From: an uncultured Acidimicrobiaceae bacterium
GTDB taxonomy: Bacteria > Actinomycetota > Acidimicrobiia > Spongiisociales > UBA5794
Direction: 5' to 3'
Assembly: GCA_947259365.1 (NCBI GenBank)
Contig: CAMYMC010000010.1
Span: 1 to 33,891 of the forward strand
Length of the DNA: 33,891 bases
The notes under the pieces were generated by a model that worked only from the letters and a program-made list of their open reading frames with translations, was not told where the DNA came from and made no database searches. Of this stretch, positions 18,930 through 28,058 are shown piece by piece (the first letter of the stretch is position 1; every line of letters starts with the position of its first letter). A program made the position numbers and the translations under genes.

Positions 18930-19175
18930 TCAGGACGCGTCTGCGAGCGATCGAGACTTGCGGAGGTCGAGGAGATGGTCGATGCAGTCCGGCGTCTCGA
19001 CCGGGACCGCCTCGGTCTGGAGAGAGACGACCTCGTCGACCGTCATCCATTCCGGAGGCGAATCGTGCACGTCGACCTCGGGAAGCTCCATCTCCACCTG
19101 ATCCGCGGAGTCCGCGGTGACGCAGCCCCACACGGTGCCGCTGCCGTACTCGAACGCGACGAGGTAGGTGTCCAT
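18930..19175 (-). CDS. Small acidic protein of unknown function
   Basis: This 81-residue protein begins MDTYLVAFEYGSGTVWGCVT, a strand-turn-strand pattern. An acidic stretch (QVEMELPEVDVHDSPPEWM), a helix-like middle and a basic end (DLRKSRSLADAS) follow. AGAGG lies 5-6 bases before the ATG at 19175, which decides the start against 30 extra codons upstream. No membrane segment, signal or metal motif is visible and I recognise no family. It lies between the methyltransferase and uvrC on the same strand. The intact frame, ribosome site and typical codon use support a real gene. Confidence 0.62.
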   Translation of the reverse strand: MDTYLVAFEYGSGTVWGCVTADSADQVEMELPEVDVHDSPPEWMTVDEVVSLQTEAVPVETPDCIDHLLDLRKSRSLADAS

Positions 19176-19254
19176 GTGATCCTCTCTCGGACGTGTTGCC
19201 CACTGGTGAACATCGGCACCGACGTGGCGGGTCTTGAGCCGGCGCCGCGGATCG

Positions 19255-19983
19255 TCACGGGCCACGGCGCCAGCGGGCGCCCAGCATCCTGGGGAGCTGT
19301 TCCTGGCCCGCCAGCGCCGGGCTGCGGGCGACGGCCCGCTCGCTCAAACCCCGCTCGTCGAGATGTTCCAGCCACCACCCGGCGTCCGCCGCCGCCGTCA
19401 GCAGCAGCGACATCGGCCGGTGGTGGAACGTGACCGACGCCGGGCCCACCGGTTCGGGACCGACTGCAGAGGTGAAATACGGGCCCCACCGCCAGAGCAC
19501 CTCTCCGTCCCGGTCGTCGACGATCGGCCCGGCGCCGGGTGCCGTGTAGGCCGGATGGTTGCCGATCACGACGAGCCACCCGCCGGCAGCGACGACTCTC
19601 CCCAGCTCGGCGAACAACGATGCCACGTCGGACACGTGCTCGAGCACGAACACGGCGAAGGCCCCGGCCACGGTGTCGTCGCGCAGCCAGCCGAGCCCGG
19701 GGAGGGCGCATCGCACGACAGGTCCGGCGCGGCGAGCCGCACCGAGCAGGGACCCGGATGCGTCACACCCCACGACTCGCGCCGGGTGAAGGCGGCGCAT
19801 CGCCTGGCCCTCCCCGCACCCGACATCGAGCAGCGGGCCGGTCGTGTCGGGAATCAGCGACTCGAGCCACGGAAGGACCTCCTCGGCGTAGATCGGGTCG
19901 CGGCTCCCCTCTTCGATCCACCAGGCGGCGAGGCCCTCCCACTCGAGGATCCCCGGATCGCTGCCGGTCCCCTCCGCCATCAC
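19255..19983 (-). CDS. SAM-dependent methyltransferase (class I)
   Basis: This 242-residue cytosolic enzyme has a Rossmann-type SAM site: motif I LLDVGCGEGQ (about residues 51-60), the acidic end of strand 2 VVGCDASGSLL, and motif IV GAFAVFVLEHVSDV, followed by GGWLVVIGNHP. It fits the Methyltransf_11 family (UbiE/BioC-like), whose substrates vary widely. The N terminus resembles other members that begin with a W-rich segment (EWEGLAAWWIEEG). The start is GTG 19983 or the next codon ATG 19980. It lies 9-12 bases after the uvrA stop, so it is probably co-transcribed with uvrA. The substrate is unknown. Confidence 0.84.
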   Translation of the reverse strand: MMAEGTGSDPGILEWEGLAAWWIEEGSRDPIYAEEVLPWLESLIPDTTGPLLDVGCGEGQAMRRLHPARVVGCDASGSLLGAARRAGPVVRCALPGLGWLRDDTVAGAFAVFVLEHVSDVASLFAELGRVVAAGGWLVVIGNHPAYTAPGAGPIVDDRDGEVLWRWGPYFTSAVGPEPVGPASVTFHHRPMSLLLTAAADAGWWLEHLDERGLSERAVARSPALAGQEQLPRMLGARWRRGP

Positions 19984-19992
19984 CGGGGGACG

Positions 19993-22818
19993 TCAGCCAT
20001 CGAGGACCTCGCGGAGGAACTTGCCGGTGTACGACTCGGGGACGGACGCCACCCCTTCCGGCGTGCCGGCGGCGACGACGCGACCCCCCTCCTCGCCGCC
20101 CTCTGGTCCGAGGTCGATGACCCAGTCGGCGGACTTGACGACGTCGAGGTTGTGCTCGATGACGACGACGGTGTTGCCGCCGTCGACGAGGCGGTGCAGC
20201 ACGCCGAGCAGCTTGCGGACGTCGTCGAAATGGAGACCGGTCGTCGGCTCGTCGAGGATGTAGAACGTGCGCCCGGTCGATCGCTTGCCGAGCTCGCTCG
20301 AGAGCTTCACCCGCTGCGCCTCTCCTCCCGACAGGGTCGGTGCCGGCTGGCCCAGCCGGACGTAGCCGAGGCCCACGTCGTAGAGCGTCTGGAGGATCCG
20401 GACGATCCTGGGCTGGTTCTCGAAGAACTCGACCGCCTGTTCGATCGACATGTCGAGCACGTCTGCGATCGAGTGGCCCTTGAACTTCACCTGGAGCGTA
20501 TCGCGGTTGTAGCGGCGGCCCTGGCACGTCTCACACGGGACGTACACGTCGGGGAGGAAGTGCATCTCGATGCGGAGCGTGCCGTCCCCTTTGCACGTCT
20601 CGCACCGACCGCCGGCGACGTTGAACGAGAACCGGCCCGGTTTGTAGCCCCGGACCCTGGCATCGGGAGTGGCAGCGAACAGCTCTCGGATGCGGTCGAA
20701 CACCTTCGTGTACGTGGCCGGGTTCGATCTCGGTGTTCTCCCGATCGGTGACTGGTCGATGTCGATGACCTTGTCGATGTGCTGGATGCCGTTGATCCTC
20801 CTGTGCCGTCCGGGAAGCGCCCGAGCGCCGTGGAGGCGGGCATGGAGCCCCCTCGAGAGGATCTGCTCGACGAGGGACGATTTACCCGAGCCGGAGACGC
20901 CGGTGACGGCGACGAAGGTCCCGAGCGGGAACTCGACGTCGATCTGGCGAAGGTTGTTCTCGGCTGCGCCGACGATCTTGACCGTGTTCCCGTTCCCGGC
21001 TCGCCGCACGGCGGGCACCGGGATTCGCCGTCTCCCCGCCATGTAGTCGCCCGTGATCGACGTCTCCTCGGCCATGACCTCGTCGAGGGTGCCGGCGACG
21101 ACGATGCCACCCCCGTGCTCGCCCGCCCCCGGTCCGATGTCGACGATGTGATCCCCCGTGCGGATCGTCTCCTCGTCGTGTTCGACGACGATGAGCGTGT
21201 TGCCGAGGTCACGGAGCCGCAGCAGGGTCTCGATGAGGCGGCGGTTGTCTCGCTGGTGCAAGCCGATCGACGGCTCGTCGAGGATGTACAGGACCCCGAC
21301 GAGCCCCGACCCGATCTGGGTGGCGAGCCTGATCCTCTGCGCCTCTCCGCCGGCAAGCGTGGCCGCCGAGCGCATCAGCGTGAGGTAGTCGAGGCCGACG
21401 TCGACGAGGAAGTCGAGCCGTGCCCGGATCTCCTTGATGACGAGCGTCGCGATCACCCGCTCTCGCTCGGTGAGCTCGAGCCGTTCCAGGAACCGGCTCG
21501 CTCCCCTGAGCGGCATCGAGGACAGCTCGAAGAGATTGAGGCCGCCAACGGTGACGGCGAGGGAGACCTCGTTGAGCCGCCCGCCACCACACGCATCGCA
21601 CGGCACCTCCCGCATGAACTGCCGGTACCCCTCCCGGACGCCGTCGGACTCCGACTCGCGGTAGCGCCGGTCGAGCCATGGGACGGCGCCCTCGTACCGA
21701 GCCTCATAGCGGCGGCGCCTCCCGAACCTGTTCAGGTAGCTCACCGTGTACGTCGCGTCGCCGGTGCCGTAGAGGATGAGCTCCTGGTGGCCCGACGGGA
21801 GCCTCTCGAAGGGCGCCTCCATGTCGATGCCCTCCACTTCGGCAACCGCGGTGAGGAGGCGCTGGTAGTACCGCATGCGGTGCCGCCCCGCCCACGGCGC
21901 CACCGCCCCCTCGGCGAGGCTCAAGGCGGACTGGGCGACGACGAGTGTGGGGTCCACCTGGAACCTCGTCCCGATGCCGCTGCACTCCGGGCAGGCACCG
22001 TACGGGCTGTTGAACGAGAAGTTGCGGGGCTGGAGCTCCTCGAAGCTCAGGCCGCAGACCGCACAGGCGAAGTGCTGGCTGAACGTCAGGGTCGGTCCAT
22101 CGATGACGTCGACCACGGCCATCCCGTCTGCGAGGTCGAGCGCCGTCTCGAGCGAATCGGCGAGTCGCCGCTCGATTCCGCTCTTGCGAACGAGCCGGTC
22201 GACGACGACCTCGATCGTGTGCGTGTAGTAGCGGTCGAGGCGGATGTCCTCGGTGAGGTCCCGCACCTCCCCGTCGATGCGCGCCCGGGCGAACCCCTCA
22301 CCGGCGAGGTCGCGGAGGAGCCCTTCGTATTCGCCCTTCCTCCCGCGGACGACGGGAGCGAGGATCTGGAAGCGGGTGCCCTCGGCGAGTTCGAGGATCT
22401 GGTCGACGATTTGCTGCGGGGTCTGGCGGGCGACGGGACTGCCGTCGTTGGGGCAGTGCGGGACTCCGATGCGGGCGTAGAGGAGGCGCAGGTAGTCGTG
22501 GACCTCGGTGACGGTGCCGACCGTCGATCGCGGGTTCCGGCTCGCAGTCTTCTGATCGATGGAGATCGCCGGCGACAGGCCCTCGATGAAGTCGACGTCG
22601 GGCTTGTCCATCTGGCCGAGGAATTGCCGCGCGTATGCGGAGAGACTCTCGACGTAGCGTCGCTGGCCCTCGGCGTAGATCGTGTCGAAGGCGAGAGAGG
22701 ACTTGCCGGAACCCGACAGGCCGGTGAAGACGATGAGCCGGTCGCGAGGCAGCTCGAGATTGAGGTTTCGCAAGTTGTGCTCGCGAGCACCTCTGATGAC
22801 GATCTTGTCGGTTGCCAC
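19993..22818 (-). CDS. uvrA: UvrABC excinuclease subunit A
   Basis: This 941-residue damage sensor of nucleotide excision repair is a tandem ABC ATPase. First Walker [10 protein letters not shown] with the [24 protein letters not shown] block; zinc modules CAVC...CPEC and [11 protein letters not shown]; first signature [12 protein letters not shown] and Walker [15 protein letters not shown]. Second Walker [12 protein letters not shown]-terminal zinc finger CETCKGDG...CETC, second signature [12 protein letters not shown], and Walker [12 protein letters not shown]. It is complete. The start is GTG at 22818, with GGAGGA upstream and the family's first strand ([16 protein letters not shown]) three residues in. 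The frame is open for 305 codons upstream, but that part lies antisense or out of phase within the glycosyltransferase gene. Confidence 0.96.
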   Translation of the reverse strand: MATDKIVIRGAREHNLRNLNLELPRDRLIVFTGLSGSGKSSLAFDTIYAEGQRRYVESLSAYARQFLGQMDKPDVDFIEGLSPAISIDQKTASRNPRSTVGTVTEVHDYLRLLYARIGVPHCPNDGSPVARQTPQQIVDQILELAEGTRFQILAPVVRGRKGEYEGLLRDLAGEGFARARIDGEVRDLTEDIRLDRYYTHTIEVVVDRLVRKSGIERRLADSLETALDLADGMAVVDVIDGPTLTFSQHFACAVCGLSFEELQPRNFSFNSPYGACPECSGIGTRFQVDPTLVVAQSALSLAEGAVAPWAGRHRMRYYQRLLTAVAEVEGIDMEAPFERLPSGHQELILYGTGDATYTVSYLNRFGRRRRYEARYEGAVPWLDRRYRESESDGVREGYRQFMREVPCDACGGGRLNEVSLAVTVGGLNLFELSSMPLRGASRFLERLELTERERVIATLVIKEIRARLDFLVDVGLDYLTLMRSAATLAGGEAQRIRLATQIGSGLVGVLYILDEPSIGLHQRDNRRLIETLLRLRDLGNTLIVVEHDEETIRTGDHIVDIGPGAGEHGGGIVVAGTLDEVMAEETSITGDYMAGRRRIPVPAVRRAGNGNTVKIVGAAENNLRQIDVEFPLGTFVAVTGVSGSGKSSLVEQILSRGLHARLHGARALPGRHRRINGIQHIDKVIDIDQSPIGRTPRSNPATYTKVFDRIRELFAATPDARVRGYKPGRFSFNVAGGRCETCKGDGTLRIEMHFLPDVYVPCETCQGRRYNRDTLQVKFKGHSIADVLDMSIEQAVEFFENQPRIVRILQTLYDVGLGYVRLGQPAPTLSGGEAQRVKLSSELGKRSTGRTFYILDEPTTGLHFDDVRKLLGVLHRLVDGGNTVVVIEHNLDVVKSADWVIDLGPEGGEEGGRVVAAGTPEGVASVPESYTGKFLREVLDG

Positions 22819-22881
22819 GCCTCTGGTCCTCCGCCGGGGCCGGGCTCGAGGTGGGACGTCACCCGGTCCTTCGCTGCGGCG

Positions 22882-22887
22882 AGTGTA
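22882..22887 (-). promoter_or_regulatory. Possible -10 box of uvrA
   Basis: TACACT (minus strand) in the 89-base gap between the glycosyltransferase gene and uvrA fits TANNNT and would give a leader of about 55 bases containing the GGAGGA ribosome site. No LexA-type palindrome was found here. Confidence 0.32.
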
Positions 22888-22907
22888 GTGACGGGGCGCG
22901 ACGGGAA

Positions 22908-24107
22908 TTACACCGGCGCAAGTCGCGTGTGGTGTTCCCCCCACCCGGTGCGCACTGCCCACACCGCGATCGCAACCGGGACGACGGCGAGCGGGGACGC
23001 TCCAGCCCCGGGGGCGAAGAGGTGGAGAAGACCGGCCGTCCAGAAGGCGCCCAGGACCCGTGCCCGCGTCGTCGGGTCCTGGGGGGCGAGCACGGCGACC
23101 GGCATGAAGAGGACGCCTGCTTCGTAGAACAGCGACTGGGGAGCGATGGTCACGATGACTGCGACCGCCACCGCCATGCGCAGGAGCGGACGCTCCGGGC
23201 GGCGCCACCACAGCGCGGCGGCGGCCGCGCCGCCGACCACGGTGACGACTACGGCGATCGATCCGGCCGCGCCACTCCCCGCCCCGAGGAGGTGTTCGAC
23301 GACGCCCGGGATCGAGATGAAGTTCGAGCCGTTGGCGGCCATGTTGAGCTCGCGGAACTCCGTCGCCTGGGACCACCAGTCGCCGACCCAGCCGAGGCCG
23401 TTCGTCAACGCTGCTGTCGCGTAGAGCACGGAGGCACCTGCCGCCCACCCCCGGAGCATCCGCCACCTCCGACCGGCGACGAGCAAGAGCGCGAGGGGGA
23501 CGCCGAACTGCGGCTTGTAGAGGAGCAGGGCCGCGGCGACGCCTGCCGCGAACGCCCGGCCGTCGTGCTCCAACCTGGCGACGGCGACGACGAGGAGCAG
23601 CGTCAACGGCGCGTTCTGCCCCCCGAGCACCGAGCGCAGCATCGGGTAGAACGTGAGCGCGACGGTGAACGCAACGAGGGTGCGCCGTCGCAGCCACGGC
23701 ACGAGCGGTGTGGCGAGGCGCACCGCCGCCCACAGCGCCGCGCCCATGAGCAGCGTGTGAACGAGGTAGGCACCGCGGTAGCCGAGCGGGACCAGAGCCC
23801 GGTAGACACCGGCCACGTACGGGGGGTAGGCGAAATACAGGTAGCTGCCGGTGTCCTCCCAGAGATCGGCCTGGGCCGCGATCTGGCGTGACGCGTCGTA
23901 GAGCTCGTCCCAGTCACCATCGGCGGCGACGGATCCCGCTCCGTAGAAGGCGGGCAGGTCGCCGCCGAGCCTGCCACCAGGCGCTGCTGCCCCGCTTCCG
24001 GCGAACGTCGACACGAGGACAGCGATGAGGAGGGCGGCGCAGACGGCGCCGGCGAGGCGGTTGAGACGGGCGTGTTGTTCTGGCGCGCCCGGCGCTGCGG
24101 CGCCCAT
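22908..24107 (-). CDS. Multi-pass membrane glycosyltransferase, GT87-like (DUF2029)
   Basis: This 399-residue membrane protein has about 9-10 hydrophobic helices. After the first helix there is an extracytoplasmic loop with [12 protein letters not shown] and later LYFAYPPY, the acidic-plus-YPP pattern of GT-C enzymes of the GT87 family (polyprenyl-phosphate-mannose-dependent mannosyltransferases in mycobacterial lipoglycan synthesis). The start is ATG 24107, because GGGGAG sits 7 bases upstream. An ATG pair at 24137-24132 has no ribosome site. It lies between uvrB and uvrA on the same strand, an unrelated function inside the repair genes. The exact sugar and acceptor are unknown. Confidence 0.74.
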   Translation of the reverse strand: MGAAAPGAPEQHARLNRLAGAVCAALLIAVLVSTFAGSGAAAPGGRLGGDLPAFYGAGSVAADGDWDELYDASRQIAAQADLWEDTGSYLYFAYPPYVAGVYRALVPLGYRGAYLVHTLLMGAALWAAVRLATPLVPWLRRRTLVAFTVALTFYPMLRSVLGGQNAPLTLLLVVAVARLEHDGRAFAAGVAAALLLYKPQFGVPLALLLVAGRRWRMLRGWAAGASVLYATAALTNGLGWVGDWWSQATEFRELNMAANGSNFISIPGVVEHLLGAGSGAAGSIAVVVTVVGGAAAAALWWRRPERPLLRMAVAVAVIVTIAPQSLFYEAGVLFMPVAVLAPQDPTTRARVLGAFWTAGLLHLFAPGAGASPLAVVPVAIAVWAVRTGWGEHHTRLAPV

Positions 24108-24194
24108 GTCGACGCTCCCCGTTCGTGGATCCATCATGGACGGTATCGGAACGCTCCGGCGGTGCCTGAGCAATCGCGCCCAGGGCCGCGCCGC

Positions 24195-25334
24195 TCACTG
24201 CATGGCGTCGGCCATCTCCCGCAGTTCGCGCTTGAGCTCGTTGACCTCGTCGCGGAGCCGGGCGGCGTACTCGAATCTCAGCTCTTTCGCCGCCTCGTGC
24301 ATCTCCTCTTCGAGGCTCTGGATCAGCCTGCGGAGGTCGTCCGTGGGGAGATCGAGCGGCTCACGCCTGCGCACCTCCCGGGCTCTACGGTCGGCGGCGG
24401 GGGCGTTGGAGCTCTGGACGAGCTCGAGGATGTCGGACACCCGCTTGCGGATCGTCTGCGGGTCGATGCCGTGCAGCTCGTTGTGCTCGATCTGGCGCTT
24501 CCGTCTTCGATTCGTCTCGTTGATGGCCGACTGCATCGACTCGGTGACACCGTCGGCGTACATGATGACTTGGCCATCGACGTTGCGCGCCGCCCTGCCG
24601 ATCGTCTGGATGAGGCTCGTCTCCGAGCGGAGGAAGCCCTCCTTGTCCGCGTCGAGGATGGCGACGAGGGACACCTCCGGCAGATCGAGCCCTTCGCGGA
24701 GGAGGTTGATGCCGACGAGGACGTCATACTCGCCGAGACGGAGGTCGCGCAGGATCTGGACGCGCTCCAGCGTGTCGATGTCGCTGTGGAGGTAGCGGGC
24801 GCGTACCCCGAGCTCGAGGAGGTAGTCGGTGAGGTCCTCCGCCATCTTCTTCGTCAACGTCGTGACCAGCACCCGCTGGTCGAGGGCCGCGCGGTTGCGG
24901 ACATCTTCGATGAGATCGTCGATCTGCCCCTTCGTCGGCCGGACGATGACCTCGGGGTCGACGAGGCCGGTGGGACGGATGATCTGCTCGACGACCTGGG
25001 TCGAGACCTCGAACTCCCACGACGACGGCGTGGCCGACAGCAGCACGACCTGGCCGGCGAGCTCGTACCACTCGTCGAACGTGAGCGGCCGGTTGTCGAT
25101 GGCAGAGGGCAGACGGAACCCGTGGTCGACGAGCACGTCCTTGCGGGACCGGTCCCCCGCGTACTGGCCGTGGATCTGCGGGATCGTGACGTGGCTCTCG
25201 TCGATGATCATGAGGTAGTCGTCGGGGAAGTAGTCGAGGAGGCAATACGGCCGCTCCCCTGCCTCGCGGCCGTCGAGCCAGCGGGAGTAGTTCTCGATGC
25301 CGGTGCAGAAGCCGACCTCACGCATCATTTCCAT
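24195..25334 (-). CDS. uvrB: UvrB C-terminal fragment (after the frame break)
   Basis: This is a 379-residue open frame whose first Met (25334) is an internal UvrB residue. It has Walker [13 protein letters not shown], the SAT motif [10 protein letters not shown], helicase domain 2 with [51 protein letters not shown] and motif [13 protein letters not shown]-terminal UVR motif ([20 protein letters not shown]) binds UvrC. No ribosome site precedes it, so it would only be made by frameshifting or re-initiation. Confidence 0.8.
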   Translation of the reverse strand: MEMMREVGFCTGIENYSRWLDGREAGERPYCLLDYFPDDYLMIIDESHVTIPQIHGQYAGDRSRKDVLVDHGFRLPSAIDNRPLTFDEWYELAGQVVLLSATPSSWEFEVSTQVVEQIIRPTGLVDPEVIVRPTKGQIDDLIEDVRNRAALDQRVLVTTLTKKMAEDLTDYLLELGVRARYLHSDIDTLERVQILRDLRLGEYDVLVGINLLREGLDLPEVSLVAILDADKEGFLRSETSLIQTIGRAARNVDGQVIMYADGVTESMQSAINETNRRRKRQIEHNELHGIDPQTIRKRVSDILELVQSSNAPAADRRAREVRRREPLDLPTDDLRRLIQSLEEEMHEAAKELRFEYAARLRDEVNELKRELREMADAMQ

Positions 25335-26151
25335 GTCGTATGGCGAGGCGCTCGTGGAGCTCCTGTTCGATGCCGACGAGGGCCCTGTCGAGACGATCCC
25401 GACTCGTGACGTAGTGGGTGGCCGGGTAGACCCACAGCTCCCGCTCCTCGTCGATGATCTCCCCGGTCACCGGATTCATCTTGAGGATGCGCTCCACCTC
25501 GTCGCCGAAGTACTCGACCCGGTAGATCGTCTCCTCGTAGGCGGGGAACACCTCGAGCGTGTCGCCCCTGACCCGGAACCGTCCCCGGATCAGGTTGACC
25601 TCATTCCGCTCGTATTGGATGTCGACGAGGCGGCGCACGGCGAAGTCGAGGGGGAGCTCGACACCGCGGACGAGCCGCAGGAGCTGGCCCTCGTACTGCT
25701 CCGGCGAGCCGAGCCCATAGATCGCGGACACCGACGCGACGATGATGACGTCGTCCCGGGCGAGGAGCGCGGCCGTGGCCGAGTGCCGCAGCCGGTCGAT
25801 CTCGTCGTTGATCGTCGACTCCTTCTCGATGTAGGTGTCCGTCTGCGGGATGTACGCCTCCGGCTGGTAGTAGTCGTAGTAGGACACGAAGTACTCGACG
25901 CGGTTGTCGGGGAAGAACTGACGGAACTCGTTGGCGAGTTGCGCCCCGAGCGCCTTGTTGGGGGCGAGCACGAGCGTCGGTTTCTGGACCTGCTCGATGA
26001 CCCAGGCGATCGTCGCCGACTTCCCCGACCCGGTGATGCCGAGCAGCGTCTGGAACCGGTCACCTCGCTTGATGCCTTCGGCGAGGCGGGCGATGGCTTC
26101 CGGCTGGTCGCCGGAGGGCTGGAATTCGGACGTGACGGCGAAGGGCGGCAT
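25318..26151 (-). CDS. uvrB: UvrB N-terminal fragment (before the frame break)
   Basis: This is a 277-residue open frame from the ATG at 26151. It holds the Q-motif region ([13 protein letters not shown]), Walker [15 protein letters not shown], the beta-hairpin that clamps DNA ([20 protein letters not shown]), and the UvrA-binding domain ([20 protein letters not shown]). The last eight residues (IRHGNDA and neighbours) are out-of-frame sequence. Alone it lacks helicase motifs III-VI and cannot be an active UvrB. Confidence 0.8.
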   Translation of the reverse strand: MPPFAVTSEFQPSGDQPEAIARLAEGIKRGDRFQTLLGITGSGKSATIAWVIEQVQKPTLVLAPNKALGAQLANEFRQFFPDNRVEYFVSYYDYYQPEAYIPQTDTYIEKESTINDEIDRLRHSATAALLARDDVIIVASVSAIYGLGSPEQYEGQLLRLVRGVELPLDFAVRRLVDIQYERNEVNLIRGRFRVRGDTLEVFPAYEETIYRVEYFGDEVERILKMNPVTGEIIDEERELWVYPATHYVTSRDRLDRALVGIEQELHERLAIRHGNDA

Positions 26152-26164
26152 CTGTCGGACTGTA
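26152..26164 (-). promoter_or_regulatory. -10 box giving a leaderless uvrB transcript
   Basis: TACAGT (minus strand, 26159-26164) lies 7 bases before the uvrB ATG, so transcription should begin at or next to the start codon. The same GGTACAGTC sequence precedes coaE. No ribosome site and no SOS-type palindrome are present. Confidence 0.55.
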
Positions 26165-26257
26165 CCGGCCGGGAGGGACAGGGACGACGGTCGGGAGAGC
26201 GAAGCGGTGGCGACGTCTCGGAGGCTCCCCGGTGTGACGGTGGCTGGCTCGTCCCCC

Positions 26258-26263
26258 TACAGT
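26258..26263 (+). promoter_or_regulatory. Possible -10 box of the F420-type oxidoreductase gene
   Basis: TACAGT on the plus strand, with a weak TGTGAC 19 bases upstream as a possible -35. The leader would be about 50 bases and contains the strong GAGGAGGT ribosome site. Confidence 0.4.
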
Positions 26264-26321
26264 CCTCGCCGCGACCCCGGGCTGCATTCGGCCGCGGGGA
26301 AGGCGAGAGGAGGTATGCCCG

Positions 26322-27392
26322 ATGCAGGTCGAGACCCACCTGCCCCTCGGCAAGGTCGACCCCGGGATCCGAGCCGCCGAGCAGCCCCTCGACGTCGCCG
26401 GTGTCCCCGACCAGGCGGCACTCGTCGAGGAGCTCGGCTTCGACGGTCTGGTGCTCACCGAGACCAAAGAGGACCCGTTCGTCGTGCTCGCCATGGCAGC
26501 GGCGACGACCAGGAAGATCAACCTGACGACGGCGGTGGCCATCGCGTTCCCCCGTAGCCCCACCGTGACCGCGATGACAGCGTGGACGCTGCAGCGGGGC
26601 GCACCCGGTCGGTTCGCACTCGGCCTGGGGACCCAGGTCAAGGGTCACATCCAGCGGCGCTACGGCATGGCGTGGTCCGCCCCCGGGCCCTGGATCGAGG
26701 AGTACGTCGCCGCGGTGCGCGCCGTGTGGGACTGCTGGCAGAGCGGGACGGAGCTCGACTTCCACGGTGATCACTACGACCTCACGCTGATGAACCCGCT
26801 GTTCGATCCCGGCCCGATCGACGACCCCGACATCCCGATCCACCTCGCCGCGGTCAACCCGCACATGGCGCGAGTCGGGGGCCGGATCGCCGACGCCGTC
26901 CGGCCGCACCCGATCTGCACCCGCCGGTATCTCGAAGAGGTCCTCGGCCCCGCCGTCGAGCGGGGTGGGGCGGAGGCCGGGAAGGCGCCCGCCTCGGTCG
27001 AGATCTGCGCCAGCCCCCTCATCGTGACCGCGGCCACCGAGGACGAGCTCGCCCGCAAGGTATCGGCGGTGCGCTCCCGGGTTGCGTTCTACGCATCGAC
27101 GCGGACGTACCGGGCCGTGTTCGACCTGCACGGCTGGGGTGATGTCGCCGAGCGGCTCTCCGTCCTGTCCCGGGCCGGGCGCTGGGACGAGATGGAGGAC
27201 CACGTCTCCGACGACATGGTGGAGACCATCGCCGTGGTCGGCACGCACGACACGATCGCGGCGGCGGTTCGCGACCGCTACGCCGGCATCTGCAGCAGGG
27301 TCGAGTTCAGCATCCCTGCGGAAAGCCCCGGAGACCGCGAGGCTCTCACCGGGATGATCGCCGAGATCCAGGGCACGGACACGACCGGTTGA
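26322..27392 (+). CDS. LLM-class F420-dependent oxidoreductase
   Basis: This 356-residue luciferase-like TIM-barrel protein belongs to a group that uses coenzyme F420 (or FMN) for hydride transfer. Family marks: ALVEELGFDGLVLTET near the N terminus, TRKINLTTAVAIAFPRSPT, GRFALGLGTQVKGHIQRRYG, the PIHLAAVNPHMARVGGRIAD segment, and a C-terminal region with VGTHDTIAAAVRDRYAG. It resembles the group annotated as 'probable F420-dependent oxidoreductase' in Actinobacteria. The ATG at 26322 is set by the GAGGAGGT ribosome site at a 7-base spacing. It is the only plus-strand gene between uvrB and coaE, separating a pair that is commonly adjacent. The substrate is unknown. Confidence 0.87.
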   Translation: MQVETHLPLGKVDPGIRAAEQPLDVAGVPDQAALVEELGFDGLVLTETKEDPFVVLAMAAATTRKINLTTAVAIAFPRSPTVTAMTAWTLQRGAPGRFALGLGTQVKGHIQRRYGMAWSAPGPWIEEYVAAVRAVWDCWQSGTELDFHGDHYDLTLMNPLFDPGPIDDPDIPIHLAAVNPHMARVGGRIADAVRPHPICTRRYLEEVLGPAVERGGAEAGKAPASVEICASPLIVTAATEDELARKVSAVRSRVAFYASTRTYRAVFDLHGWGDVAERLSVLSRAGRWDEMEDHVSDDMVETIAVVGTHDTIAAAVRDRYAGICSRVEFSIPAESPGDREALTGMIAEIQGTDTTG

Positions 27393-27426
27393 CGGCGGGC
27401 GCCGGCGCTCCCGCTCCGGAGCTGAA

Positions 27427-28035
27427 TCATTCGCGGTGGCGACGCAGCTCCTCTCGCCACACCTCCTCGACCCGGGCGCGGAGGCCGGCGAGTGAGCCGT
27501 CGTTGAGGATGACGTGGTCGGCGGCGTCGAGCCAGCGCTCCCGAGGCGGCTGGGCGGCCATGCGGGCGGCGGCATCCGTCGGCGGTGACCCTCTCGCCAC
27601 CGTCCGCTCCAGACGGACGTCGTCGTCGGCGTCGACGACGACCCTCACCCACGTGCCGTCGAACAGGGGCAGGAGCAGCGGCAGCTCCACGGCGACGGGA
27701 CGGGGACAAGCGGCGGCGGCACGCTCGGTGATCTCGGAGACGATGTGGGGGTGCGTCATCGCTTCGAGCTCATGCAGCTGATCGACGTCGCCGAACACGA
27801 TCGCGGCGAGGGCTCCCCTGTCGATGCGTCCTTCCCGGACGATGCCGGGCCACCTGCGGGCGACGTCGGGATGGGCCGGGCCATCAGGCTCCAGCACCTC
27901 GTGCCCGATCCGGTCCGACGAGATCGTCACGGCCCCCAGCGAGCCGAACATCGCGAGGACGGTGCTCTTGCCGGAGCCGATGCCGCCGATGACGAGGAGC
28001 CGCAGCTGGCGATCGCGGGTGCTCGGAGCAGCCAT
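27427..28035 (-). CDS. coaE: Dephospho-CoA kinase
   Basis: This 202-residue kinase carries out the last step of coenzyme A synthesis, adding the 3'-phosphate to dephospho-CoA. The P-loop GGIGSGKST (residues 17-25) is followed by the family motif ISSDRIGHEVLEPDGPAH (SDRI in place of the usual DAD-type motif). LEAMTHPHI, the strand VAVELPLLLPLF and RMAAQPPRERWLDAADHVILN come next. The ATG at 28035 is probably the first base of the mRNA, since a TACAGT -10 box ends 6 bases upstream. It converges with the oxidoreductase gene. CoaE next to uvrB is a known actinobacterial arrangement. Confidence 0.93.
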   Translation of the reverse strand: MAAPSTRDRQLRLLVIGGIGSGKSTVLAMFGSLGAVTISSDRIGHEVLEPDGPAHPDVARRWPGIVREGRIDRGALAAIVFGDVDQLHELEAMTHPHIVSEITERAAAACPRPVAVELPLLLPLFDGTWVRVVVDADDDVRLERTVARGSPPTDAAARMAAQPPRERWLDAADHVILNDGSLAGLRARVEEVWREELRRHRE

Positions 28036-28058
28036 CCGGCGACTGTACCCTTGCGGCG
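28036..28058. promoter_or_regulatory. Overlapping divergent leaderless promoters (coaE / histidine kinase)
   Basis: The whole gap is 23 bases. On the minus strand TACAGT (28042-28047) ends 6 bases before the coaE ATG. On the plus strand TACCCT (28046-28051) ends 7 bases before the kinase ATG. The two -10 boxes overlap by two bases, so RNA polymerase cannot open both at once. Both mRNAs are predicted to start at the A of ATG. Confidence 0.55.

Larger units (their letters stand above)
24195..26151 (-). pseudogene. uvrB: uvrB, disrupted by a net 56-base deletion
   Basis: UvrB is the helicase-like core of nucleotide excision repair. The gene is present from end to end but in two frames. The first frame runs in good family sequence to ELHERLA, then goes to nonsense and stops at 25318. 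The family sequence resumes in another frame at [20 protein letters not shown]. Between RLA and YD, E. coli and mycobacterial UvrB carry 19 more residues (the KLLEAQRL...RT region). Here a single base (25341) stands in their place. The simplest reading is loss of 57 bases with one base left, a net 56-base out-of-frame deletion. No other damage is seen on either side, so the lesion is very recent or an assembly error. The promoter is intact. Confidence 0.85.

Noticed and set aside
24195..26151. Programmed ribosomal frameshift to make UvrB
   Set aside because: No slippery run or downstream stem is visible at the junction, and about 19 conserved residues are missing, so a shift alone cannot restore the family sequence.
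26152..26321. LexA/SOS operator upstream of uvrB
   Set aside because: No GAAC...GTTC palindrome of the actinobacterial type could be found here, nor upstream of uvrA or uvrC.
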